Shown here: positions 43,553 to 51,221 of the stretch, one piece after another | Numbering within the stretch: the stretch's first letter is position 1 | Layout: each line of letters starts with the position of its first letter | Origin: JBBWZH01 sp035544115 | GTDB lineage: Bacteria > Actinomycetota > Actinomycetes > Mycobacteriales > CADCTP01 | DNA length: 64,000 nt | Direction: 5' to 3' | Assembly: GCA_963714145.1 (NCBI GenBank) | Contig: OY970235.1 | Span: forward strand, 62,001-126,000 | Notes under the pieces: generated by a model | Told to the model about the DNA's origin: nothing | What the model saw: the letters and a program-made list of their open reading frames with translations, nothing else | Databases searched by the model: none | Translations under genes and position numbers: made by a program

Positions 43553-44325
43553 AGCCGGTCGACCACTCCGTCACCCTGCACAATGTCGTGAAGCGATACG
43601 GCCAGCACGAGGTGCTGCGCGGGGTCTCGCTGTCGATCCCGGCCAACACGGTGACCTGCGTGGTGGGGCCGTCCGGCTCCGGCAAGTCCACGCTGCTGCG
43701 GACGATCAACCGGCTCACCCCGATCGACGCCGGCACGGTCCGGGTCGGCGACCAGATCATCGGGTACGAGCAGCGCGACGGCCGCTACCACGAGCTGTCC
43801 GACCGCCAGCTGTGCCGGCAGCGCCGGCGGATCGGCATGGTGTTCCAGGACTTCAACCTGTTCCCGCACCTGACCGCGGTGCAGAACGTCGGCGAGGGAC
43901 CGCGGCGCGCGCTGCGGCTGGACGCCGCGACGGCCCGGAACCGGGCGCTCGAGCTGCTGCGCCGGGTGGGGTTGACCGACAAGGCCGACTCCTATCCCGG
44001 TCAGCTCTCCGGCGGCCAGCAGCAGCGGGTCGCGATCGCGCGGGCGCTGGCCATGCGACCCGAGCTGATCCTGTTCGACGAGCCGACGTCGGCGCTGGAC
44101 CCCGAGCTGGTCGGGGAGGTCCTCGCGGTGATGCGGCAGCTCGCCGCGGAGGCGTCCACCACGATGGTGGTGGTGACCCATGAGATCGGGTTCGCCCGGG
44201 AGGTCGCCGACGCGGTCGTCTTCATGGACGACGGCCGGATCGAGGCGGTCGGCACTCCGGCCGAGGTGCTGCACCCCGACGCGTCGCCCCGGATCGCCGC
44301 GTTCCTGTCCGGCAACCTGAAGTGA
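43549..44325 (+). CDS. ABC transporter ATP-binding protein, polar amino acid (GlnQ) type
   Basis: A 258-residue ATPase with Walker A VVGPSGSGKSTLLRTINRL, Q loop VFQDFNLFPHLT, signature QLSGGQQQRVAIARALAM, Walker B LILFDEPTSALDPELVGEV and H loop VVVTHEIGFA. An extra stretch (IGYEQRDGRYHELSDRQL) lies after the Walker A domain, as in opine/histidine-type ATPases. Completes the importer with the two preceding genes. Confidence 0.94.
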   Translation: MKPVDHSVTLHNVVKRYGQHEVLRGVSLSIPANTVTCVVGPSGSGKSTLLRTINRLTPIDAGTVRVGDQIIGYEQRDGRYHELSDRQLCRQRRRIGMVFQDFNLFPHLTAVQNVGEGPRRALRLDAATARNRALELLRRVGLTDKADSYPGQLSGGQQQRVAIARALAMRPELILFDEPTSALDPELVGEVLAVMRQLAAEASTTMVVVTHEIGFAREVADAVVFMDDGRIEAVGTPAEVLHPDASPRIAAFLSGNLK

Positions 44326-44382
44326 GCCCCGCCGCCGGAGCGTGCGGCACCCACCCGCCCCAGGCAGCTACCGAGGAGAGAT

Positions 44383-44892
44383 ATGTCCATTGTGGACGAG
44401 ACCATCGCCGAGCTGGACGCGGAGCGCGAACGCATCTGGCTCACGATGCCGGCGGACGTCGCGGACCTCGGCCAGGGGATCCTGCCACGCGGAACCGGCC
44501 CGAAGGACCAGTACCTGACCTCGCTGATCTTCGCCGAGGGCGAGGCCCGGACGCTGGCCGACGAGATGTTCTGGGGGCTGCTGGAGATCGCCCGCCGCGG
44601 CGGCGCCGACCTCGCGACGCTGCAGATGGTCGTCGACCAGATCATCGAGTACAAGGCCGACTTCTTCGACTTCGTCGGGCTTCCCCGGGCCTGCGACTAC
44701 ATCCACCGCTACGGCGCGGCGGCGCGGGCGACCGAGTCGATGGCCGACTTCATCCGGCTGACCGGCAGCGCGCTGTCGTACGCGAACCGCCTGCACATGT
44801 GGATCGACTTCGTGTTCCCGTGGGGCCTGGCCAACGCGTTCCCGAAGAAGCCGGCCCCGGCCACCGCCGGGCCGGCCACCGCCACCGCCTGA
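44383..44892 (+). CDS. Cucumopine synthase C-terminal helical-bundle-like protein (module 1)
   Basis: A 169-residue, mostly helical protein beginning SIVDETIAELDAERERIWL and containing GILPRGTGPKDQYLTSLIFA, EGEARTLADEMFWGLLEI and, near the end, LSYANRLHMWIDFVFPWGL. The last motif is characteristic of cucumopine synthase-related proteins of bacteria, which match the C-terminal helical bundle of plant-tumour cucumopine/mikimopine synthase. Here that domain is a separate protein encoded 24 bases before a DUF3830 protein. Start ATG 44383 with AGGAGAG; the 5' codons include a TCCATTGTGGA element. Probably a subunit of a two-component enzyme. Confidence 0.72.
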   Translation: MSIVDETIAELDAERERIWLTMPADVADLGQGILPRGTGPKDQYLTSLIFAEGEARTLADEMFWGLLEIARRGGADLATLQMVVDQIIEYKADFFDFVGLPRACDYIHRYGAAARATESMADFIRLTGSALSYANRLHMWIDFVFPWGLANAFPKKPAPATAGPATATA

Positions 44893-44916
44893 ACGCGCCC
44901 GAAGGGACCGGACGGA

Positions 44917-45345
44917 ATGATCATCGACTACATCGTCGACGACGCGAAGATCTGCGCGTTCGCGCTGTTCGAGGACAAGGTGCCGGAGACCGTGCAGCAG
45001 TTCCGCCGGCAGCTGCCGATCAAGAGCGTGATCCAACATGCCAAGCTGGTCGGCGACATGCTGTTCGCCACGCTGCCGTTCGTGCTGCCGTGGGAGAACC
45101 TCTACCGCACCGAGGAGATCGGACGGATGCGCCGGGCGGAGAAGGGCACCGTGGCCGGCACGGTGTGCTTCTACAGCCCGCGCCAGCAGCTGTGCATCGC
45201 CTACGGCGACGATCTGGCCGTCGAGCCGCTGTACAACAGCCTGATCGGCGAGATCGTCGAGGGTGGCCTCGAGGTGGCGCTGCTCGGCGAGCGCACCTGG
45301 CGCCGGCAGGGCGGCATCGTCGAGCTCAGCATCCGCGAGGGCTGA
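44917..45345 (+). CDS. DUF3830 cyclophilin-like protein (module 1)
   Basis: A 142-residue protein of the DUF3830 family, which adopts a cyclophilin-like barrel and is related to the catalytic half of cucumopine synthase. Seen: FEDKVPETVQQFRRQLPI, VIQHAKLVGDMLFATLPFVLP, WENLYRTEEIGRMRRAEKG, TVCFYSPRQQLCIAYGDD, LIGEIVEGGLEVALLGERTW. The His of the QHAK motif and the conserved Glu and Tyr/Arg residues are candidate catalytic residues. Cucumopine synthase condenses histidine with 2-oxoglutarate; whether this protein does so is unknown. Partner gene lies just upstream. Confidence 0.78.
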   Translation: MIIDYIVDDAKICAFALFEDKVPETVQQFRRQLPIKSVIQHAKLVGDMLFATLPFVLPWENLYRTEEIGRMRRAEKGTVAGTVCFYSPRQQLCIAYGDDLAVEPLYNSLIGEIVEGGLEVALLGERTWRRQGGIVELSIREG

Positions 45346-45372
45346 GCGCGGCCGGACCGGATGGGGTGACGG

Positions 45373-46263
45373 ATGACCGATCTGCCGGAGTCGGCGGACC
45401 AGCGGCGGTCCGCGGCGGCCAGCCCGCAGGTGCGCCGGCTGCTCGAGCTGGCCGAGGGCGTCCGGCTCACCCCGACCCAGCGGCGGATCGTGCACAGCCT
45501 GGTCGTGCACGCCGAGCAGGCCGCATACCTGTCCACGCACGAGCTGGCCAGCCTCGCGCACGTCAGCCAGCCGTCGGTGATCCGGTTCGCCAACGCGCTG
45601 GGCTTCGACGGCTACCCCGAGCTGCGCAACGCGCTGCGCCAGGCCGGCGCGCACTTCGACGAGGGAGCCGGGGACGGCGCGGTGCTGAACGAGTGGCAGC
45701 GCTCGCTGAGCTTCGAGATCGCCGCGCTGGAGCGGATGCGCGAGGATCTCGCCGACCAGGCCGCGGTGCGGGACGCGGCGGCGCTGCTCGCGGCCAGCCG
45801 CCCGCTGAGCGTCATCGGGTTGCGTTCGGCCGGCCCGACCGCCCAGTACTTCGGCTACTTCGCGTCCAAGGTGCTGCCGGACGTGCGGGCCGTGTCCGCG
45901 GTCGGGACGGTCGGCATGGCGGACGCGCTGGAGCACTCCCGGTCCGCCGGTGGCACCGCCGTGCTGGTGTTCCTGCTGCCCCGGTATCCGGCCGAGACGC
46001 TGCGGCTGATGCGGATCGCCGGCGAGCTGGGCTTCAGGATCGTGTGCATCACCGACAGTCCACTCTCGCCGGCGTCCCGGATCGCCGACCACACGCTGTA
46101 CGCCCCGGTCCGGACCTCACTCGTGTTCGACTCGCACGCGGCCCCGATGACGCTGTCGATGGTGCTGCTGGAGGCCATCTGCAACGTCGACGAGGCCCGG
46201 ACGCAGGCCCGCCTGGAGGCGTTCGACCGGTTCGCCGTGGCCAATGACCTGTTCGTCGACTGA
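45373..46263 (+). CDS. RpiR family transcriptional regulator (HTH + SIS domain)
   Basis: A 296-residue regulator: HTH_6 (VRLTPTQRRIVHSLVVHAEQAAYLSTHELASLAHVSQPSVIRFANALGFDGYPELRNAL) and a SIS domain (PLSVIGLRSAGPTAQYFGYFASKVLP, AVLVFLLPRYPAETLRLMRIAGELGFRIVCITDSPLSP). SIS domains usually bind phosphosugars, but RpiR proteins near amino-acid operons are known. It lies between the two DUF3830 modules with gaps of 27 and 30 bases, so it is cotranscribed with what it likely regulates. Confidence 0.93.
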   Translation: MTDLPESADQRRSAAASPQVRRLLELAEGVRLTPTQRRIVHSLVVHAEQAAYLSTHELASLAHVSQPSVIRFANALGFDGYPELRNALRQAGAHFDEGAGDGAVLNEWQRSLSFEIAALERMREDLADQAAVRDAAALLAASRPLSVIGLRSAGPTAQYFGYFASKVLPDVRAVSAVGTVGMADALEHSRSAGGTAVLVFLLPRYPAETLRLMRIAGELGFRIVCITDSPLSPASRIADHTLYAPVRTSLVFDSHAAPMTLSMVLLEAICNVDEARTQARLEAFDRFAVANDLFVD

Positions 46264-46293
46264 CCTTCCGTCCACTGTGGAGAGACGAAGCCC

Positions 46294-46797
46294 ATGACCC
46301 TGACCCGCGCTGTGATCGACGAGCTGGACGCCGAGCGGGAGCGCATCTGGCTGCACTGCCCCGCGGAGGTGGCCCGGATCGGCAAGGGGATCATCCCGCG
46401 CCGCACCGGCAGCCACGGCCAGTACCTCAGCACGCTCATGTTCGCCGAGAGCGAGGCCCGCACGCTGTCCGACGAGGTGCTGTGGGGGATCCTCGAGGTG
46501 AGCGGGAGCGAGCCGCTCGACCTGCGCACGGTCCAGCTGCTGGTCCGGCAGATCGTCGGCTACAAGGCGGCCTTCTTCGACTTCGTCGGCCTGCCCGAGG
46601 CCGGCGCGCTGGTCGCCCGGTACGTCCAGGCGGCCACCGGCACCGGCTCGATGGACGACTTCCTCGCCCTCACCAGAGCCGCGATCAGCTACGTGAACAA
46701 GCTGCACATGTGGATCGACGCGGTGTTCCCGTGGGGCGTGACGAACGGCTTCAAGCGCGTCGAGGTCGGCATCGCCGGTACCGGGGAGCCCGCGTGA
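46294..46797 (+). CDS. Cucumopine synthase C-terminal helical-bundle-like protein (module 2)
   Basis: A 167-residue paralogue of the protein at 44383-44892. Shared blocks: VIDELDAERERIWLHCPAE, GIIPRRTGSHGQYLSTLMFA, ESEARTLSDEVLWGILEV and ISYVNKLHMWIDAVFPWGV. Its stop overlaps the start of its DUF3830 partner (GTGA), a tighter coupling than in module 1. A TCCACTGTGGA palindrome (46271-46281) fills the gap before its ribosome-binding site. Confidence 0.72.
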   Translation: MTLTRAVIDELDAERERIWLHCPAEVARIGKGIIPRRTGSHGQYLSTLMFAESEARTLSDEVLWGILEVSGSEPLDLRTVQLLVRQIVGYKAAFFDFVGLPEAGALVARYVQAATGTGSMDDFLALTRAAISYVNKLHMWIDAVFPWGVTNGFKRVEVGIAGTGEPA

Positions 46798-47219
46798 AGC
46801 TCATCATGTCCGTCGACGACCGCGACATCTGCGAGATCGAGGTCTGGGAGGACGTCGTTCCCGGCATCGCCGCGCAGCTGCGCGGCAACCTCCCGCAGCG
46901 CAGCATCCTGCAGCACGGGAAAATCATCGGTGACATGGTCTTCTGGACGATGCCGATCGTGGCGCCGTGGGAGAACGTGTTCCGCACCGAGGAGGTCGGC
47001 GCGATGCGGCGCGCGGCGAAGGGCCACGCCCGCGGTTCGGTGTGCTGGTACAACCCGCGGCAGCAGTTCTGCGTGGTGTACGGCGACGACCTCGCCGACG
47101 AGCCGCTGAAGATCAGCTACATCGGTGAGGTGGTCTCCGGCGAGCTGCAACTCGCCCTCGCCGGGTACGCCAACTGGCTGCAGCAGGGCCAGCTCGTCGG
47201 CCTCCGGCTGGCCGCCTGA
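46794..47219 (+). CDS. DUF3830 cyclophilin-like protein (module 2)
   Basis: A 141-residue paralogue of the protein at 44917-45345, with the same blocks: VPGIAAQLRGNLPQRSILQH, GKIIGDMVFWTMPIVAPWEN, VFRTEEVGAMRRAAKG, SVCWYNPRQQFCVVYGDDLA, YIGEVVSGELQLALAGYANW. The QHGK motif keeps the candidate His. Two diverged copies suggest either a heteromeric enzyme or two related substrates. GTG 46794 overlaps the upstream stop. Last gene of the operon; hutH converges on it. Confidence 0.78.
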   Translation: MKLIMSVDDRDICEIEVWEDVVPGIAAQLRGNLPQRSILQHGKIIGDMVFWTMPIVAPWENVFRTEEVGAMRRAAKGHARGSVCWYNPRQQFCVVYGDDLADEPLKISYIGEVVSGELQLALAGYANWLQQGQLVGLRLAA

Positions 47220-47318
47220 CCGGGGCCGCCTGAGCCCGGCCGGGCACCCTCCCTGCTGCTGCATCCTGCCGGGTTGTTCGGGTTCCGCCGGCCGCCAGCC
47301 GCCAGCCGCGGGCCGCGG

Positions 47319-48857
47319 TCAGCGCAGCGGCCCGACCACCGACTCGGCAGCGGCGACCGCGCCGCCGGACCGGACGTAGCCGTGCGCGTGCTCGATCTCG
47401 GGCGCGAGGTGGCGGTCGCTGCCCGGGCCGGCGACCCGCTCCCGGATCCCGGCGAGCACCGCCGCGGTCGCCGGCGCCGGTTCGAGCGGGGCGCGCAGGT
47501 CCAGCGCCCGGGCCGCGGTCAGCAGTTCGACGGCGAGGACCCGGCCCAGCCCGTCGATGCCGCGGCGGAGCTTGCGGGCCGCCGACCAGCCCATCGAGAC
47601 GTGGTCCTCCTGCATCGCGCTGGACGGGATCGAGTCCACCGACGCCGGCGTCGCCAGCCGCTTCAGCTCCGACACGATCGCGGCCTGGGTGTACTGGGCG
47701 ATCATGTGTCCAGAGTCGACACCCGGGTCGTCGGCGAGGAACGGCGGCAGGCCCTGGCTGCGGGCCGGGTCGAGGAACCGGTCGGTCCGGCGCTCCGAGA
47801 TCGACGCGAGGTCGGCGACCACGATGGCGAGGAAGTCGAGCACGTAGCCGATCGGCGCGCCGTGGAAGTTGCCGTTGCTCTCCACCCGGCCGTCCGGCGT
47901 GACGACCGGGTTGTCCACCGCGGCGGCCAGCTCGCGGGCGGCGACCTGCTCGGCGTGCTCGAGCGTGTCCCGGGCCGCGCCGTGCACCTGCGGCGCGCAC
48001 CGCAGCGAGTAGGCGTCCTGCACCCGGGTGCAGTCCGGCCCGCGGTGGCTGGCCACGATGCCCGAGCCGGCCAGCAGCGCGCGCAGGTTGCCCGCGCTCG
48101 TCGCCTGGCCCGGGTGCGGCCGCAGGGCCTGCAGGTCGGCGGCGAAGGGGGCGTCCGTGCCGAGCAGCGCCTCGACGCTCATCGCGGCCGTGACATCGGC
48201 GGTGCGCAGCAGCAGCCGGAGGTCGGCGGCCGCGAGCAGCAGCATGCCGAGCATCCCGTCGGTGCCGTTGATCAGCGCCAGGCCTTCCTTCTCCACCAGC
48301 ACGACCGGGGCGATGCCGGCCGCGGACAGTGCCTCGGCGGCCGGCCGGAGCGCGCCGCCGGCGTCCCGGACGGTGCCCTCGCCCATCGCGGCCAGCGCGC
48401 AGTGCGCCAGCGGGGCCAGGTCGCCGGAGCAGCCCAGCGAGCCGTACTCGTACACGACCGGCGTGATGCCGGCGTTCAGCAGCTGCGCGTAGGTGTCCGC
48501 AGTGGACAGTCGGACCCCGGTCCGGCCGGTGGCCAGAGTGGACAGTCGCAGCAGCATGAGGGCGCGGACCACCTCCCGCTCCACTTCGGGCCCGGAGCCG
48601 GCGGCGTGCGAGCGGATCAGGCTGCGCTGCAGCGCGGCGCGGCGGTCGACCGGGATGTGCCGGGTGGCGAGGGCACCGAACCCGGTGGAGATGCCGTAGT
48701 GCGGCAGGTCGTCGGTGGCCAGCGCGTCGATCACCTTGCGGCTCGCGGCGATCTCGGCCCGGGCGTCCGCGCCGAGCACCACCCGCCGCCCGTCGCGGGC
48801 GACCGCGACCACCTCGTCCGGGGTGAGGGCACCGGTCCCGACCTCAACTGACGTCAT
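47319..48857 (-). CDS. hutH: Histidine ammonia-lyase
   Basis: Deaminates L-histidine to urocanate, the first step of histidine breakdown. 512 residues. Blocks: HYGISTGFGALATRHI, YEYGSLGCSGDLAPLAHCAL containing the MIO-forming triad (Cys-Ser-Gly here rather than Ala-Ser-Gly, a variant I believe is known in actinomycete HutH), VEKEGLALINGTDGMLGM, and SNGNFHGAPIGYVLDF. Start ATG 48857, or ATG 48866. No other hut genes are in the window. It converges on the DUF3830 operon (99 bases between stops), suggesting a metabolic link through histidine. Confidence 0.93.
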   Translation of the reverse strand: MTSVEVGTGALTPDEVVAVARDGRRVVLGADARAEIAASRKVIDALATDDLPHYGISTGFGALATRHIPVDRRAALQRSLIRSHAAGSGPEVEREVVRALMLLRLSTLATGRTGVRLSTADTYAQLLNAGITPVVYEYGSLGCSGDLAPLAHCALAAMGEGTVRDAGGALRPAAEALSAAGIAPVVLVEKEGLALINGTDGMLGMLLLAAADLRLLLRTADVTAAMSVEALLGTDAPFAADLQALRPHPGQATSAGNLRALLAGSGIVASHRGPDCTRVQDAYSLRCAPQVHGAARDTLEHAEQVAARELAAAVDNPVVTPDGRVESNGNFHGAPIGYVLDFLAIVVADLASISERRTDRFLDPARSQGLPPFLADDPGVDSGHMIAQYTQAAIVSELKRLATPASVDSIPSSAMQEDHVSMGWSAARKLRRGIDGLGRVLAVELLTAARALDLRAPLEPAPATAAVLAGIRERVAGPGSDRHLAPEIEHAHGYVRSGGAVAAAESVVGPLR

Positions 48858-49046
48858 GGGCTCCATCTGACCCTGCGCGACCCTGTCGCCGCCATCGCTT
48901 GTGAGCAGGTCGTGCTCCGACCGGCGACTCGGCGGCACGGACAGCGCTGACGTACGCTGCTCCTGCCGACGTGTCCGGTTACTGCCGTTGTCATATTGAT
49001 CAGCATCACACCTGCTCCGTTGTCCGTATCGACGTTGAGGAGTGTC

Positions 49047-50450
49047 ATGGCGCGCTCACGGGTTCCGGTCGGTGCCCTCGGTCTGGCCGTGGTGGCGATG
49101 CTGGTGGGAGGCAGCGGCTCCGCGTCCGCGGTGTCCGGGTCCGCCCCGCGGCCGGGCGTGGCCGCCGCTCCTGAGCACGACCACCACGACCGTCAGTTCG
49201 GCCGCGCCGCCCCCGCCGGGACCAGCCCGCGGCCGGCGACGCTGGAGCGGTTCCGGCTGCTCGGGCACAGCGGGCTGGACGGGTTCGGCGACTACGGCGA
49301 CCTGTACGCGCACCGCGGCTACGCCTACGTCGGCAGCCGCTGCGGGGCGGCCCGGCAGGGCGGCGACGGTGTGCAGGTCGTCGACCTCAGCCGGCCGGCG
49401 CGGCCGCGGACCGTCGCCACGCTGCCCAACCCGGCCTTCACCCGGGCCGAGGACGTGACCGTGCGGGACGTGCGTACCCCGACGTTCACCGGCACCATCG
49501 CGGTCGTCGGTATCCAGGCGTGCTTCGGCAGCGGCCACGAACCGGAGGTCGTGCCCGGGCTGCGCTTCTACGACGTGACCCGCCCGGCGCACCCGGTGCT
49601 GCTGAGCCACTGGGACCTGGCGCCGGGCACGATCGGCTGTCACGAGATCGACGCCGTCCAGCGCGCCGACGGCGCGTTCCTCGCGGTCTGCGCCCGCAAC
49701 CTGGTCGACCACGAACGGTCCGCGGGGGCGACCGCGATCCAACTGGTCGACGCGACGGCGCCGGCCGCCCCGCGGGCGGTCGGGGCGTGGACGCTCGGCC
49801 TCGACCCGGACAGTGGCGTGGGCTGCCTGTCCCACCAGTTCTCGCACAGCGCCCGGTTCACCGACCGCGGCACGGCCCTGTGGGTGTCCTACTGGGACGC
49901 CGGCACGGTCCACCTGGATGTCACCGACCCGGCCGCGCCGGCGGTGGTGAGCAGCACGAAGATCCTCCCGCTGGACGAGGACGGCGACAACCACTCGATG
50001 ACCCTGGCCAACGGCGGCAAGTGGCTGATCATCAACACCGAGGACTTCTCCCCGGGGGACTGCCCGGGCAGCGGCAACCAGGTCGGCGGCTGGGGCGAGG
50101 TGTACGTCTACGACAACAGCACGCCGGCGCAGCCGACGTTCCTGGGCACCTTCTCCACTGGCGACAGCCGCTCCAGCCGCACCGATGGCGACTTCACCGA
50201 CCACAACACCGAGGTGTTCGGCAGCGACCAGTTCTTCTCGTCCTGGTACGCCGGCGGCGTCGTGTGGTGGACGATGAACGACCAGGGCGTCTCCCGCCAG
50301 CTCGGCCGGTTCGTGCCGCCGACCGCGGCCGACGGCTCCCTGGCCGAGATCTGGGGCGTGTCCATCGACCCCACCCGCCACCTCATCGTCGCCAGCGACA
50401 TCCGCGGCGGGCTGTGGATCATCCAGCCAACCGGGCTGGCCGGCTTCTGA
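49047..50450 (+). CDS. Secreted LVIVD-repeat protein
   Basis: A 467-residue exported protein (signal peptide to about GSGSASAVS), then beta-propeller-like LVIVD repeats: GDLYAHRGYAYVGSRC, GVQVVDLSRPARPRTVATL, GLRFYDVTRPAHPVLLSHWDL, AIQLVDATAPAAPRAVGAW, VHLDVTDPAAPAVVSSTKIL, GGLWIIQPTG. A His-rich segment (PEHDHHDRQF) follows the signal peptide. Function unknown; probably a surface or extracellular binding protein. Start ATG 49047 with GAGGAG. Confidence 0.88.
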   Translation: MARSRVPVGALGLAVVAMLVGGSGSASAVSGSAPRPGVAAAPEHDHHDRQFGRAAPAGTSPRPATLERFRLLGHSGLDGFGDYGDLYAHRGYAYVGSRCGAARQGGDGVQVVDLSRPARPRTVATLPNPAFTRAEDVTVRDVRTPTFTGTIAVVGIQACFGSGHEPEVVPGLRFYDVTRPAHPVLLSHWDLAPGTIGCHEIDAVQRADGAFLAVCARNLVDHERSAGATAIQLVDATAPAAPRAVGAWTLGLDPDSGVGCLSHQFSHSARFTDRGTALWVSYWDAGTVHLDVTDPAAPAVVSSTKILPLDEDGDNHSMTLANGGKWLIINTEDFSPGDCPGSGNQVGGWGEVYVYDNSTPAQPTFLGTFSTGDSRSSRTDGDFTDHNTEVFGSDQFFSSWYAGGVVWWTMNDQGVSRQLGRFVPPTAADGSLAEIWGVSIDPTRHLIVASDIRGGLWIIQPTGLAGF

Positions 50451-50632
50451 CCAGCGGGCCGCGCCGGCCGCGCGCACGGGCCGGGCCGGCCGGTTCCGAT
50501 CGGCGCTGCGGGTCGCCGACGGCCGCCGGACCGCACCAGCGGTCGGGGAGCCGGGTCACCGTGCCGTAGCCGTACGGTAGCCATACGCTACGCTCCGTCA
50601 TCGTCCGTGGGGGTGGAGAACCGGGGGTTCCG

Positions 50633-51205
50633 ATGGCGGTCGTGCGGCGGCTGGTGATCGCGGTGGTGGCCGGGCTGGCGCTCCTGCCGGCCGGTCCGGC
50701 CAGGGCCGCCGGGCCGGCGGCCGGCGTGGTCGTGCGGGTGGCGCAGTTCCAGCCGTGGGACGCGGCCAGGCCGCCCGCGGCGGTGACCTACGACGAGGGC
50801 CTGGTGCCGGCCGGTGGCCTGGTCGTGGTGGCGGCGCTCACCGGCCGGGGCGGCACGCTGGTGCTGCTGTCGGTTGCCGGGCTCGTCCCGCACCACCAGT
50901 ACGGTGCGCACGTCCACCGGAGCCCCTGTGGCGAGACCCCGGCCGCCAGCGGGGCGCACTACCAGAACGTGCCCGACCCGGTGCAGCCCTCGGTCGACCC
51001 GCGGTACGCCAATCCCGCCAACGAGGTGTGGCTCGACGTCAGCACCGACGCCGGCGGTGCCGGCAGGGCGATTGCCCGGGTCCGCTGGACCGCCCGCCCC
51101 GGCCAGGCCAACTCGGTCGTCCTGCACGCCCACGGGACCAGCCACGAGCCCGGCGGCGCGGGCACGGCCGGCGCCCGGGTCGGCTGCCTGACCGTCCCGT
51201 TCTGA
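50633..51205 (+). CDS. Secreted superoxide dismutase-like protein lacking the zinc site
   Basis: A 190-residue exported protein (signal peptide ends near PARAAGP). The Cu/Zn-SOD fold is recognisable from HHQYGAHVHRSPCGETP (two Cu His), SGAHYQNVPDP (third His), VWLDVSTDAGGAG and NSVVLHAHGTS (fourth Cu His), with the Cys pair SPCGETP/RVGCLTVPF. The zinc loop is replaced by a segment (VQPSVDPRYANPANEVW) without His ligands. It may be a copper-only dismutase or copper-binding protein. Start ATG 50633. Confidence 0.8.
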   Translation: MAVVRRLVIAVVAGLALLPAGPARAAGPAAGVVVRVAQFQPWDAARPPAAVTYDEGLVPAGGLVVVAALTGRGGTLVLLSVAGLVPHHQYGAHVHRSPCGETPAASGAHYQNVPDPVQPSVDPRYANPANEVWLDVSTDAGGAGRAIARVRWTARPGQANSVVLHAHGTSHEPGGAGTAGARVGCLTVPF

Positions 51206-51221
51206 CCGCGCCGCCGCGCCG

